Shown here: piece by piece, positions 1 to 7,757 of the stretch | Layout of the letters: each line of letters starts with the position of its first letter | Numbering within the stretch: the first letter of the stretch is position 1 | Assembly: GCA_035502775.1 (NCBI GenBank) | Contig: DATJUB010000029.1 | Location: forward strand, 24,163-88,162 | From: 67-14 sp035502775 | Lineage (GTDB): Bacteria; Actinomycetota; Thermoleophilia; Solirubrobacterales; 70-9 | Direction of reading: 5' to 3' | Length of the DNA: 64,000 bases | Program-made: the position numbers and the translations under genes | The notes under the pieces: model-generated | Told to the model about the DNA's origin: nothing | The model's input: only the letters and a program-made list of their open reading frames with translations | Databases searched by the model: none

Positions 1-141
1 CCCGGGAATCAGGATCGCCGGCCGGCCCTGCCCGTCAGGCGGCGTCGGCCAGTTCGAATGGTCCTCAGTCGAGCGCCATTCCTCCACCAGGCGAAAGACC
101 GAGGACTTGGAGACAAAGTCCGGTGTCGAAAGACCGATCAA
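1..141 (-). CDS. Partial alpha/beta-hydrolase-like protein, N-terminal end only
   Basis: The minus-strand frame is open from just after the AIM24 stop codon to the window edge. Its last visible residues, RPAILIPG, resemble the first beta-strand and oxyanion loop of lipase-type alpha/beta hydrolases; the rest of the enzyme lies outside the window. No ATG exists in this frame; TTG at 141 is the tentative start, and GTG about 60 bases upstream is possible. The stretch uses more AT-rich codons (CTT, TTT, ACA) than its neighbours. The identification rests on one short motif and is weak. Confidence 0.35.
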   Translation of the reverse strand, partial: MIGLSTPDFVSKSSVFRLVEEWRSTEDHSNWPTPPDGQGRPAILIPG

Positions 142-264
142 ATCCCCACAAGTATCCCGTCCCTGGAAGACGAAAGCGGATTCTGCCTCCCGAAAACCCA
201 CATATGGAGGGTGAAACGGGGGACAGATTGCCCCGTCAGGGTCGAACGGCCGCTCGGGTCCCGG

Positions 265-942
265 TCAGGATCGGGTGAAGGGAAGTTCGGTGGTCAGCCA
301 GGTGATCAGTGCGCCCGGATTCCTCGACTGGGTGAGCACCCGGCCCGGACCGGTGAACTCCATCACGAATCCCTCGCCGCTCTTCAGGGTGGAAGCGATG
401 CCCTTGGTCACCTTGCGGGTCGTGTAGTTGACCTCCGGATCGAAGGCGACCAGATGCCCTGAATCGAGCACGAATTTCTCGTTCGGCCCGAGCTCCACCG
501 TCTCGAGTGCGCCGTAGCAGGCGACTACGACCTGGCCGGTGCCGGTCGCGTGGACCAGGAAGCCGCCCTCACCTCCGCCGATGTTCTTGAATCCACCCCA
601 CTTGGTGTCGAGTTCGATCTCCGCCGACGAGCAGAGCCAGCCGCCACGGGAGATGTTCAGGGCACCGTTGACGTCCAGCACCACGGCGTCGCCGGGGAGG
701 TTGGCGGCGCAATCGACCCAGCCGCCCTGGGACGGAGCCTCATAGGTGGTCATGAAAAGCGACTCGCCGCCCAGAACGCTGCGCTTCAGCCCCTTCATGA
801 GCCCACCCTGCATCTGCGCCTCGACCCCGACCCCGTCGGAGGTGGCCATCATCGCGCCGGATTCCGCCTTCATCTTCTCGCCGGCGGCGAGGACGCATCG
901 GGCGACGGCAAAGCTCGGGCTGTCTCTGATCTCGACTTTCAT
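265..942 (-). CDS. AIM24 / TIGR00266 family protein
   Basis: A 225-residue protein with the beta-rich, glycine-rich pattern of the AIM24 (formerly DUF124) family: an early AESGAMM stretch near residue 26, GGLMKGLKR near 46, and repeated G-x-G turns in the centre. Length fits bacterial members. The biochemical role of the bacterial family is not established; the yeast relative is a mitochondrial inner-membrane organiser. The ATG at 942 follows AGGATCG-type spacing. It is the first gene of a short minus-strand group that may continue into the partial hydrolase after its stop. Confidence 0.85.
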   Translation of the reverse strand: MKVEIRDSPSFAVARCVLAAGEKMKAESGAMMATSDGVGVEAQMQGGLMKGLKRSVLGGESLFMTTYEAPSQGGWVDCAANLPGDAVVLDVNGALNISRGGWLCSSAEIELDTKWGGFKNIGGGEGGFLVHATGTGQVVVACYGALETVELGPNEKFVLDSGHLVAFDPEVNYTTRKVTKGIASTLKSGEGFVMEFTGPGRVLTQSRNPGALITWLTTELPFTRS

Positions 943-1052
943 GGGGCGATCCTATTGCCGATCGAACCAGGTGATGTGATCTGCCCGTGATCGCCGGCCG
1001 CCGGCGCTGCCGACGCCGCCCCGATACACCGTGGGCAGGTGAAAGTTGACTC

Positions 1053-1325
1053 TCACGCGGTCGCGAATCGTTTCCGGGAGCGCTCCTTGCGTTTCGCGGC
1101 CTCGATTTCGCGATCCTTCGGCGCGGCCGTGGTCACGAGATGATCCAGCAGCTTCGCCGAGACCTCGGCGACTTCCGCGACTGCCTGGTTGAAAGCCTCC
1201 TCGTTGGCCTGTGAGGGCTTGTTGAACCCGCTGATCTTGCGCACGTACTGAAGTGCGGCGGCATCGATCTCGGATTCGGTGGCGGGAGGCTCGAAGTTGT
1301 AGAGAGTTCGAATATTTCTGCACAT
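1053..1325 (-). CDS. DUF2277 domain protein
   Basis: A 90-residue basic protein beginning MCRNIRTLYNFEPPAT, the hallmark N-terminus of DUF2277, followed by a mostly helical body (ALQYVRKISGFNKPSQ) and an Arg/Lys-rich tail. Length matches the family. Function is unknown. It starts only 9 bases after the stop of the decayed DUF1579 gene upstream, so the two probably shared one transcript. The 110 bases between this gene and AIM24 show nothing recognisable. Confidence 0.88.
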   Translation of the reverse strand: MCRNIRTLYNFEPPATESEIDAAALQYVRKISGFNKPSQANEEAFNQAVAEVAEVSAKLLDHLVTTAAPKDREIEAAKRKERSRKRFATA

Positions 1326-1334
1326 GTCTCGATC

Positions 1335-1651
1335 CTATGCGGGTTGTTGGCTGACCGGGGCGACTTTTTCGAAGCTCATCTCCATCCAGCGGATCCAATC
1401 GCCATCTAGATCCCGTTCCCAGATCGCCGACATCGACCGGCCATCCTCGGCTCCAGTGCCTGGACCTGTTGCTCCCCCATCATCACTTCGACCCGATGCA
1501 TGATCCACCGGTCACCGACCATCAGCTCGTACTCGTCGGTGCCGGTAATCATCATCTCCGGTTCACCGGACACGGAAAGCACGCGGCCACTTGTTTTCCA
1601 GAATCCGAGGATCGGCTGAATGTCTTCGATTGTCGTCTCGTCTGACCTCAT
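1335..1651 (-). pseudogene. DUF1579-like gene with internal deletion and frameshift
   Basis: From ATG 1651 (GGAGG 10 bases upstream) the frame gives a typical DUF1579 N-terminus: IEDIQPILGFWKTSG, then TDEYELMVGDRWIMHRVEVMMG, ending in QALE. That frame then runs into unrelated residues and stops at 1406. The adjacent frame, entered at about 1453, supplies the expected family C-terminus EDGRSMSAIWERDLDGDW followed by WMEMSF, ending at TAG 1335-1337. Family members normally carry about 45-50 more residues between these blocks, so a deletion that also shifted the frame explains the pattern. A sequencing error alone would not restore the missing middle. Confidence 0.7.
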
Positions 1652-1752
1652 GTTGTTCAGACCTCCGCGGCCGCCGGAAATGATCGGTCGGCCGGATTCA
1701 CCTTTGCAGTAATTTGGGCGCCGATGAAAGCGAAGCGAAAAGGCGGGGATGC

Positions 1753-2601
1753 ATGAGTGACCAGGCGCCATTGACGATCGACCTGATGCACCTCGGGCAG
1801 CCCGGCGCGATCGCGGCCCATCTGATCGACGGGGTCATCGTGGACCCCGGCTCCGAGAAGACGGTGGACAGGGTGATCGAAGCCCTGGACGGAACCGCGC
1901 CCCGGGCGATCCTGCTCACCCACATCCACTTTGATCACGCGGGCGGGACCGGACGGCTGGTCGAGCTCTACCCCGATACCGAGGTGTGGGTGCATGAGCG
2001 CGGCGCTCCCCACATGATCGATCCGGACCGGCTGGTCTCGAGTGCCCGCAAGGTCTTCGGCGATTTCTTCGACATGCTCTGGGGTGAGGTGATCCCCGTA
2101 CCCGAAAGCAACGTGCGGGTGCTGAGCGGCGGCGAGAGCGAAGGCCCGTGGCAGGTCGCCTACACGCCCGGCCATGCCCAGCATCACGTCTCGTATCTCC
2201 ACACACCGACCAGCACCGCCTTCACCGGCGACGTGACCGGGATCCGCATCGGCGACGGGCCCGCCTTCCCTCCCACCCCGCCTCCGGACATCGACGTCGA
2301 TCTCTGGCACCGCTCGCTCGACACGGTCTCGGCCTGGGATCCCGACCGGCTGGCCTACGCGCATTTCGGTCAGACCACCGCCGACGTTCAGGCCCAGATC
2401 GCGATGGTGCACACCGCGCTCGACGAAATGGCCGAGGCCGCCCGGAGCACGGATGCCGACGGACTCACCGTCTGGATCCGGGAATGGCTGAGCGAACGCG
2501 CCGGGACCGACGCGGTCGACAGCTACTGGCGTGCCGGGCCGTTCGAGGGAATGTGGTCCGGCCTCGACCGCTACTTGCAGAAGAAGGCCGCCGCCGGGTA
2601 G
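1753..2601 (+). CDS. MBL-fold metallo-hydrolase
   Basis: The metallo-beta-lactamase zinc motif THIHFDHAGG lies near residues 55-64; further metal ligands are expected in the PGHAQHH segment (about 140), the TGDV segment (about 160) and AHFGQT (about 198). The C-terminal third is helical, as in glyoxalase-II-like or lactonase-like members. The substrate cannot be told from sequence. ATG 1753 (MSDQAPLTIDL) is preferred because AAGGCGGGG lies 8 bases upstream; an earlier in-frame ATG at 1714 has no better site. Length is 282 residues. Confidence 0.85.
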   Translation: MSDQAPLTIDLMHLGQPGAIAAHLIDGVIVDPGSEKTVDRVIEALDGTAPRAILLTHIHFDHAGGTGRLVELYPDTEVWVHERGAPHMIDPDRLVSSARKVFGDFFDMLWGEVIPVPESNVRVLSGGESEGPWQVAYTPGHAQHHVSYLHTPTSTAFTGDVTGIRIGDGPAFPPTPPPDIDVDLWHRSLDTVSAWDPDRLAYAHFGQTTADVQAQIAMVHTALDEMAEAARSTDADGLTVWIREWLSERAGTDAVDSYWRAGPFEGMWSGLDRYLQKKAAAG

Positions 2602-2610
2602 CGGCGGCGC

Positions 2611-4506
2611 CTATCCCGGAACCGAACCCTCCACCGATTTTGCCGCGGCGGCGACGGCCCGTTCGACCGCGTTGACGTCGCGGACAGCACCGGTGTCGGC
2701 TGAAGTCGCCATCGCCGCGTAGGCGCGAAGGGCCGGTGACACGACCCGGTCACGTGCCTTGGGCACGTAGCCGACGCCGGTTTCGAGGGCCTCCCGGCGC
2801 TCGTCCAGCTCCGCTTCCGGAACGTCCAGGCTGATCTTGCGATTGGGGATGTCGATCGAGATCGTGTCGCCGTCCTCGACCAGCGCGATCGCGCCACCCG
2901 AGGCCGCCTCGGGTGAGATGTGTCCGATCGAGAGACCCGACGTGCCGCCCGAGAAGCGCCCGTCGGTGATCAGCGCGCAGGCCTTGCCGAGACCGAGGCC
3001 CTTCAGATATGAGGTCGGATAGAGCATCTCCTGCATGCCCGGACCGCCGCGAGGGCCCTCGTACCGGATGACGACCACATCGCCCTCCTTGATCTTGCCG
3101 CCGAGGATCGTGTCGACCGCCTCGTCCTGGGACTCCACCACGACCGCGGGGCCGCTGAACTTGAGGATCGATTCGTCCACCCCGGCGGTCTTGACGACGC
3201 TGCCGCGAACCGCCAGGTTGCCGTACAGGATCGCCAGGCCGCCATCCTTCGAGTACGCGTGCTCGTAGTCCCGGATGCAGCCCTCGGCCGCGTCGGTGTC
3301 GAGCGAATCCCAGCGTTCGGACTGCGAGAAGGCCTCGGCCGAGCGCCGGCAGCCGGGAGCCGCGTGGAAGACCTCGATCGCCTCCTCCGAGGCGCTGCCG
3401 CTGCGGATGTCCCAATTCAGGAGCCACTCGTCGACGCTCGAAGCATGGACCGTATTCACGTCTTCGTTGAAGAATCCGGCCCGGCGCAGCTCGCCGAGGA
3501 TCGCCGGGATGCCACCGGCCCGGTGGACGTCCTCCATCAGATAGTGGCCGTTCGGGGCGACCTTGCAGACACAGGGGATGCGCCGCGAGAGCTCGTCGAT
3601 GTCCTTCATGGTGAAGTCCATCTCGGCCTCCTGGGCCGCGGCGAGGATGTGAAGCACGGTGTTGGTCGAACCGCCCATGGCGATGTCCAGCGTCATCGCG
3701 TTCTCGAAGGCGGACCGGGTCGCGACGTTTCTCGGCAGGACCGATTCGTCATCTTCCCCGTAGTACTTGTTCGCGATCTCGACCACGGTGCGTCCGGCGG
3801 CCTCGTAGAGCTCCTTGCGGGCCGTATGGGTGGCGAGGATCGAGCCGTTGCCCGGCAGGGCCAGTCCGAGCGCCTCGGTCAGGCAGTTCATCGAGTTGGC
3901 GGTGAACATGCCCGAGCAGGAACCGCAGGTCGGGCAGGCGGCTTCCTCGATCCGTTCGATGTCCTCGTCGGAGACCTCGTCGGCGACCGCGTCGGCGATC
4001 GCGCTGACCAGGTTGACCCGGGTGCGCACGGTGCCGTCGACCAGGGTGGCGGTGCCGCCCTCCATCGGTCCGCCCGAGACGAACACGGTCGGGATGTTGA
4101 GACGCAGGGCCGCGTTCAGCATGCCGGGAGTGATCTTGTCGCAGTTCGAGATGCAGATCAGGGCGTCGGCGCAGTGGGCGTTGACCATGTACTCGACGCT
4201 GTCGGCGATCAGGTCCCTGGAGGGCAGCGAGTAGAGCATTCCCCCGTGACCCATGGCGATGCCGTCGTCGACCGCGATCGTGTTGAACTCCCGCGGGATG
4301 CCTCCGGCCGCCTTGACCGCGTCGGCGACGATCTCCCCGACCGGCTTCAGGTGGGTGTGGCCGGGCACGAACTGGGTGTAGGAGTTGGCGACGGCGACGA
4401 TCGGCTTGCCGAAGTCGCCCTTCTCCACTCCGGCTGCCATGAACAGCGCGCGGGCTCCGGCCATGTTGCGGCCATGGGTGACTGTTTTCGACCTTAGATC
4501 TGCCAT
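2611..4506 (-). CDS. ilvD: Dihydroxy-acid dehydratase
   Basis: The protein of 631 residues catalyses dehydration of 2,3-dihydroxy-isovalerate or -methylvalerate to the 2-keto acids, the third shared step of branched-chain amino-acid synthesis. Visible signatures: GARALFMAAGV and YTQFVPGHTHL at the N-terminus, the Fe-S cysteine motif CISNCDKITPGM, the second cysteine block CPTCGSCSGMFTANSMN, and GRFSGGTSG near the C-terminus. The start is ATG 4506 (MADLRSKTVTHG); the frame stays open upstream but that extension has no family similarity and overlaps the regulator. It is divergent from a TetR gene and apparently leaderless (see the promoter entry). Confidence 0.97.
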   Translation of the reverse strand: MADLRSKTVTHGRNMAGARALFMAAGVEKGDFGKPIVAVANSYTQFVPGHTHLKPVGEIVADAVKAAGGIPREFNTIAVDDGIAMGHGGMLYSLPSRDLIADSVEYMVNAHCADALICISNCDKITPGMLNAALRLNIPTVFVSGGPMEGGTATLVDGTVRTRVNLVSAIADAVADEVSDEDIERIEEAACPTCGSCSGMFTANSMNCLTEALGLALPGNGSILATHTARKELYEAAGRTVVEIANKYYGEDDESVLPRNVATRSAFENAMTLDIAMGGSTNTVLHILAAAQEAEMDFTMKDIDELSRRIPCVCKVAPNGHYLMEDVHRAGGIPAILGELRRAGFFNEDVNTVHASSVDEWLLNWDIRSGSASEEAIEVFHAAPGCRRSAEAFSQSERWDSLDTDAAEGCIRDYEHAYSKDGGLAILYGNLAVRGSVVKTAGVDESILKFSGPAVVVESQDEAVDTILGGKIKEGDVVVIRYEGPRGGPGMQEMLYPTSYLKGLGLGKACALITDGRFSGGTSGLSIGHISPEAASGGAIALVEDGDTISIDIPNRKISLDVPEAELDERREALETGVGYVPKARDRVVSPALRAYAAMATSADTGAVRDVNAVERAVAAAAKSVEGSVPG

Positions 4507-4542
4507 GTCGGGTAATGTAGCGGAATGACCATTCCGGGTCAA
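4507..4542 (-). promoter_or_regulatory. ilvD promoter with operator in the spacer, overlapping the tetR start
   Basis: Read on the minus strand: -35 TTGACC (4542-4537), a 17-bp spacer, -10 TACATT (4519-4514), then seven bases to the ilvD ATG at 4506, the arrangement of a leaderless promoter. Sixteen of the 17 spacer bases form an inverted repeat CGGAATG-AC-CATTCCG (4521-4536). The divergent TetR gene's ATG (4525-4527) lies inside this repeat. On the plus strand TAATGT (4513-4518) sits six bases before that ATG and could be the regulator's own -10, overlapping the ilvD -10. Binding by the adjacent TetR protein is inferred. Confidence 0.7.
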
Positions 4543-5082
4543 TGGTCCGCCCTCTCGGCGGATGAGAAAAGGGCTCGCGCCCTCGAAATCGCAGACGAAC
4601 TGTTCTCGCGTGACGGCGTCGATGTGGCGATGCCGGTGCTGGCCGAGGCGATCGGCGTCGGGGTCGGCAGCATCTACCGTCAGGTCGGGACCAAGGACGA
4701 CCTGATCGCGGCGCTGATCGTCACCCGCGCCGAGACTCTGCGCGAACGTTTCCTGGCCACGCTCGAAGAGCCCGACCCCTGGGCCGCCCTGGTGTTCGCC
4801 ACCCACGCGACCGTTGATGACTGCATCGGCGACGCACTCTCCCAGTCCGCCTGGGACGTGGCCGCCTCCGCCTACGAGGAAGTCCGAAAGGCACGCGAGG
4901 GAGCGACCGACGCCCTGCGGCAGATGGTCGAACGAGCCCGCCGGGCGGGTGCTCTCCGTGATGACGCCTCACACGAGGATCTCCGCCTGATCTTCACCTC
5001 TCTGCGCGAGCTGGCCGGAATCGGTCCGGCCGCCGCCCACCGGCTTGCGGATCTGGTCCTGCGGGGTATGCACCGGGAGTAA
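4525..5082 (+). CDS. TetR family transcriptional regulator, probable ilvD-region repressor
   Basis: The 185-residue protein has an N-terminal TetR helix-turn-helix at about residues 18-62 (RALEIADELFSRDG, then VLAEAIGVGVGSIYRQVGTKDDL) and a helical ligand domain. Only 18 bases separate its start from the divergent ilvD start, so a Shine-Dalgarno site is absent and the transcript is probably leaderless. The palindrome covering its own start codon suggests autoregulation together with control of ilvD. The ligand is unknown; a branched-chain metabolite is only a guess from position. Confidence 0.9.
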   Translation: MTIPGQWSALSADEKRARALEIADELFSRDGVDVAMPVLAEAIGVGVGSIYRQVGTKDDLIAALIVTRAETLRERFLATLEEPDPWAALVFATHATVDDCIGDALSQSAWDVAASAYEEVRKAREGATDALRQMVERARRAGALRDDASHEDLRLIFTSLRELAGIGPAAAHRLADLVLRGMHRE

Positions 5083-5127
5083 GCTGAAGTCGAGTTCCCG
5101 TTTCAACCCTTTGAGGACAGGAGATAT

Positions 5128-6495
5128 ATGAGCTACGCAGTCGTGAATCCCGCCACCGGCGAGACGATCAAGGAGTACCCGACGATCACCGATGCCGAGC
5201 TTGCGCAGGCCGTCGACAAGGTTGATGACGCCTACAAGAATTGGTCACTCAAGTCGACGCTTTCCGAGCGTGCCGCACTGGTGAAGAGGGTGGCCGAACT
5301 GCATTCCGAGCGGCGCGAGGAACTCGCCGCGATCATCGTCCGGGAAATGGGCAAGCCGGTCGAGCAGGCCCTGGGTGAGGTCGACTTCTGCGTCGACATC
5401 TACGGCTACTACGCCGACAATGCCGAGGAATTCCTGAAAGACGAGCCGATCGACCTGCTCGCAGGAGAAGGCACGGCGCTGATCCGCCGCAGCTCGGTCG
5501 GTCCGCTGCTCGGCATCATGCCCTGGAACTTCCCCTACTACCAGGTGGCCCGCTTCGCGGGACCGAATCTGACTCTGGGTAACACCGTCCTTCTGAAGCA
5601 CGCCTCGCAATGCCCGGAATCAGCCGAAGCGATCGAACAGATCCATCGCGACGCCGGGTTCCCCGAGGGTGCCTACGTCAACATTCGCGCCACCAACGAA
5701 CAGATCGCGGGCGTGATCGCCGATCCGCGGATTCGCGGTGTCTCACTGACCGGTTCCGAACGGGCCGGTGCCGCGGTGGCCGAGATCGCGGGACGCAACC
5801 TGAAGAAGGTCGTGCTCGAGCTGGGTGGCTCCGATCCCTTCATCGTGCTCGGTGCCGACGACATGAGCGAAACCGTGGAGGCCGCGATCGGTGGACGCAT
5901 GGACAACAACGGCCAGGCATGCAATGCGGCCAAGCGGTTCATCGTGCTCGACGAGCTCTACGACCAGTTCCTCGAGAGCTTCACGGCGGGCATGACCGCG
6001 ATCGAGCCGGGCGATCCGACCTCGTCCGAGACCGAGCTCGGACCGCTGTCTTCGTCGTCCGCGGCCGACACGCTCCAGGAGCAGGTGGATCGAGCGGTTG
6101 CTCAGGGCGCGAAACTGGCGGCCGGAGGCGGGCGCACCGACAACTTCTTCAAGAGCACGGTGCTCGTCGATGTCAAGCCGGACAACGATGCCTACCGCGA
6201 AGAGTTCTTCGGCCCGGTGGCTTCGGTCTTCAGGGTGAGCTCGGAGGAAGAGGCGATCGAGCTTGCGAACGACACTTCGTTCGGACTCGGTTCATACGTG
6301 TTCTCCAACGATCCCGACCAGGCGCTGCGGGTGGCCGATGGACTCGACACAGGCATGGTCTATGTCAACGGAGTCGGGCTGGATGGGGCCGAGTTGCCCT
6401 TCGGCGGCGTGAAGAGTTCGGGCTATGGCCGGGAGCTCGGCCGCTACGGCATGGAGGAGTTCGTCAACAAGAAACTGATCCGCATCCAGAAGTAG
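5128..6495 (+). CDS. NAD(P)-dependent aldehyde dehydrogenase, succinate-semialdehyde type
   Basis: The 455-residue protein belongs to the aldehyde dehydrogenase superfamily and matches the short succinate-semialdehyde dehydrogenase group (GabD1-like) in length and in its start MSYAVVNPATGETI. Key features: MPWNFPYYQVARF cofactor-binding segment near residue 131, LTGSERAG, the conserved LELGGSDPF with the general-base glutamate, and the catalytic cysteine in NGQACN near residue 265. It would oxidise succinate semialdehyde to succinate, but other aldehydes are possible. ATG 5128 follows AGGACAGGAGATAT. It follows the TetR gene by 45 bases and may be read through with it. Confidence 0.9.
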   Translation: MSYAVVNPATGETIKEYPTITDAELAQAVDKVDDAYKNWSLKSTLSERAALVKRVAELHSERREELAAIIVREMGKPVEQALGEVDFCVDIYGYYADNAEEFLKDEPIDLLAGEGTALIRRSSVGPLLGIMPWNFPYYQVARFAGPNLTLGNTVLLKHASQCPESAEAIEQIHRDAGFPEGAYVNIRATNEQIAGVIADPRIRGVSLTGSERAGAAVAEIAGRNLKKVVLELGGSDPFIVLGADDMSETVEAAIGGRMDNNGQACNAAKRFIVLDELYDQFLESFTAGMTAIEPGDPTSSETELGPLSSSSAADTLQEQVDRAVAQGAKLAAGGGRTDNFFKSTVLVDVKPDNDAYREEFFGPVASVFRVSSEEEAIELANDTSFGLGSYVFSNDPDQALRVADGLDTGMVYVNGVGLDGAELPFGGVKSSGYGRELGRYGMEEFVNKKLIRIQK

Positions 6496-6556
6496 TCCGG
6501 ACGCGGTGGAGCCGCCGGGAGGTGGATCGCGATGCGGTCCACCTCCCGGTCGAGGC

Positions 6557-7237
6557 TCATGATTTCGGTGAGTCGGCCTCGGGCCTTTCGCCGGGCGCGT
6601 CCCCGGCGAGCAGGCGGTAGAGCCCGCGTCTGGCCTCGTCGACGATCTCCTTGGCGGCCTTCAGCTGCTCGTCACTGCCTGTCTGGGCGACCTGCATCGC
6701 GGCCATCGCCAACGCCTGAGAGGCGTCGCGAAGCTCGCCCAGCTGGGTCGAGTCGCCTTTGCCGACGGTTTCCCAGGGGGCGCCCATCCGCTCACGGTTG
6801 GCCTCGACGTGAGCCGAACCTTCCTCGGTCAGGGTGAAGGCCTTGCGGCCCCCGTGTTCGGTCGAGCTGACCAGACCCTCGTCCTCGAGCTGCGAAAGCG
6901 CCGGATACACCGATCCGGGGCTGGGACGCCACACGCCCCCACTCCGCTCCTCGACCTCCTGCATCAGGCCGTAGCCATTGCGGGGCTCTTCGGCGAGCAG
7001 CAGCAGGATCGCCTGGCGGATGTCGCCTCGCCTGGCGCGATGGCCGCGGCGGCCACCGTGACGTGGACCGGGTCCACCGAAGCCCCGCGGACCGCGCGGT
7101 CCGCCGAAGCCGGGATCGCGATCACGCTCGTCTTCGCTGAAGCCGACGATGAATTCCGGGGAGAACATGCGGCCCCTGCCGCGATTCTGATTGAAGCGGC
7201 CACGTCTGCGTGACCCTTCGAAATTGGCACCGTGCAT
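6557..7237 (-). CDS. PadR family transcriptional regulator with Arg/Gly-rich N-terminus
   Basis: The first 70 residues are rich in Arg and Gly (SRRRGRFNQNRGRGR, FGGPRGPRGFGG), a low-complexity tail probably disordered. The PadR winged-helix domain follows at about 70-145: RRGDIRQAILLLLAEEPRNG, then PSPGSVYPALSQLEDEGLV, and EHGGRKAFTLTEEG. A helical C-terminal dimerisation segment ends the protein. AAAGGAG lies just before ATG 7237. A strong promoter with nested inverted repeats lies immediately upstream, so autoregulation is likely. The controlled genes beyond itself are unknown; the upstream SnoaL-like gene is on the same strand. Confidence 0.92.
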   Translation of the reverse strand: MHGANFEGSRRRGRFNQNRGRGRMFSPEFIVGFSEDERDRDPGFGGPRGPRGFGGPGPRHGGRRGHRARRGDIRQAILLLLAEEPRNGYGLMQEVEERSGGVWRPSPGSVYPALSQLEDEGLVSSTEHGGRKAFTLTEEGSAHVEANRERMGAPWETVGKGDSTQLGELRDASQALAMAAMQVAQTGSDEQLKAAKEIVDEARRGLYRLLAGDAPGERPEADSPKS

Positions 7238-7254
7238 TCGGTGCTCCTTTCGTT

Positions 7255-7310
7255 CGATACTTGATTACGAACATCACGATATATCGTGATTGTTCTTTTG
7301 TCAAGTATCG
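7255..7310 (-). promoter_or_regulatory. PadR gene promoter with nested inverted repeats
   Basis: On the minus strand TTGACA (7304-7299), a 17-bp spacer and TATCGT (7281-7276) make a good housekeeping promoter. Two inverted repeats are nested on it: an outer pair CGATACTTGA (7255-7264) / TCAAGTATCG (7301-7310) and an inner perfect 18-bp palindrome ATCACGATATATCGTGAT (7273-7290) covering the -10. The centres differ by one base because of a single extra base on the right arm. Such dyads are usual PadR operators, so autorepression is inferred. Confidence 0.8.
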
Positions 7311-7319
7311 AGACCGCTT

Positions 7320-7715
7320 CTAGAGGTCGATCGGGAATGAGTGATGCTCATGTGCGACCACCCAGCGTCCGTTCTCCTTTCGAAGTCCCAGGGTCAGACG
7401 GAGCCGCTTGTCCGGCCGCTCGGCGTACTCCTCATCAGTGCCGCAGCGGAGCAGAGCCCACGCGTAGGCGACCTCGTCCCCGGCGGTGATGTCCAGCTCG
7501 AGGATCTCGAACGATCCCCCACTCGCCTGCCACTCGAAGAACCCCGGCCAGGTGTCCCGGTACGCGCCGATTCCGCGGACGCCATCCTGCGGTGGCGGCA
7601 CGTCGAACATCACGATGTCGTCGGCATGGTCGGCGAGCACGGTCTCCATGTCGCCCCCACCCACCGCCACGGCCCACGACTCGACCAGATTTCGTATCTG
7701 CTGGTTTTCGATCAT
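7320..7715 (-). CDS. SnoaL-like / NTF2-fold protein
   Basis: A 131-residue single-domain protein with the cone-shaped SnoaL/NTF2 pattern: an N-terminal helix (QQIRNLVESWAVAVGGGD), then VLADHADDIVMFDVPPP, YRDTWPGFF, and a C-terminal beta-sheet with LRKENGRWVVAHEHHS. It resembles the group annotated as SgcJ/EcaC-type or ketosteroid-isomerase-like proteins; no substrate can be assigned. It stops ten bases beyond the PadR operator and is transcribed toward that gene. Confidence 0.82.
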   Translation of the reverse strand: MIENQQIRNLVESWAVAVGGGDMETVLADHADDIVMFDVPPPQDGVRGIGAYRDTWPGFFEWQASGGSFEILELDITAGDEVAYAWALLRCGTDEEYAERPDKRLRLTLGLRKENGRWVVAHEHHSFPIDL

Positions 7716-7757
7716 GTGGGTTGGACCGCCTTTCGCCCCCGAACTAATCGGTCTGGC

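Noticed and set aside
3259..4497. 412-codon open frame on the plus strand
   Set aside because: Antisense to ilvD; composition typical of a shadow frame.
4507..4806. 100-residue N-terminal extension of IlvD
   Set aside because: The extension has no similarity to IlvD, crosses the promoter and overlaps the TetR gene antisense; ATG 4506 gives the family start.
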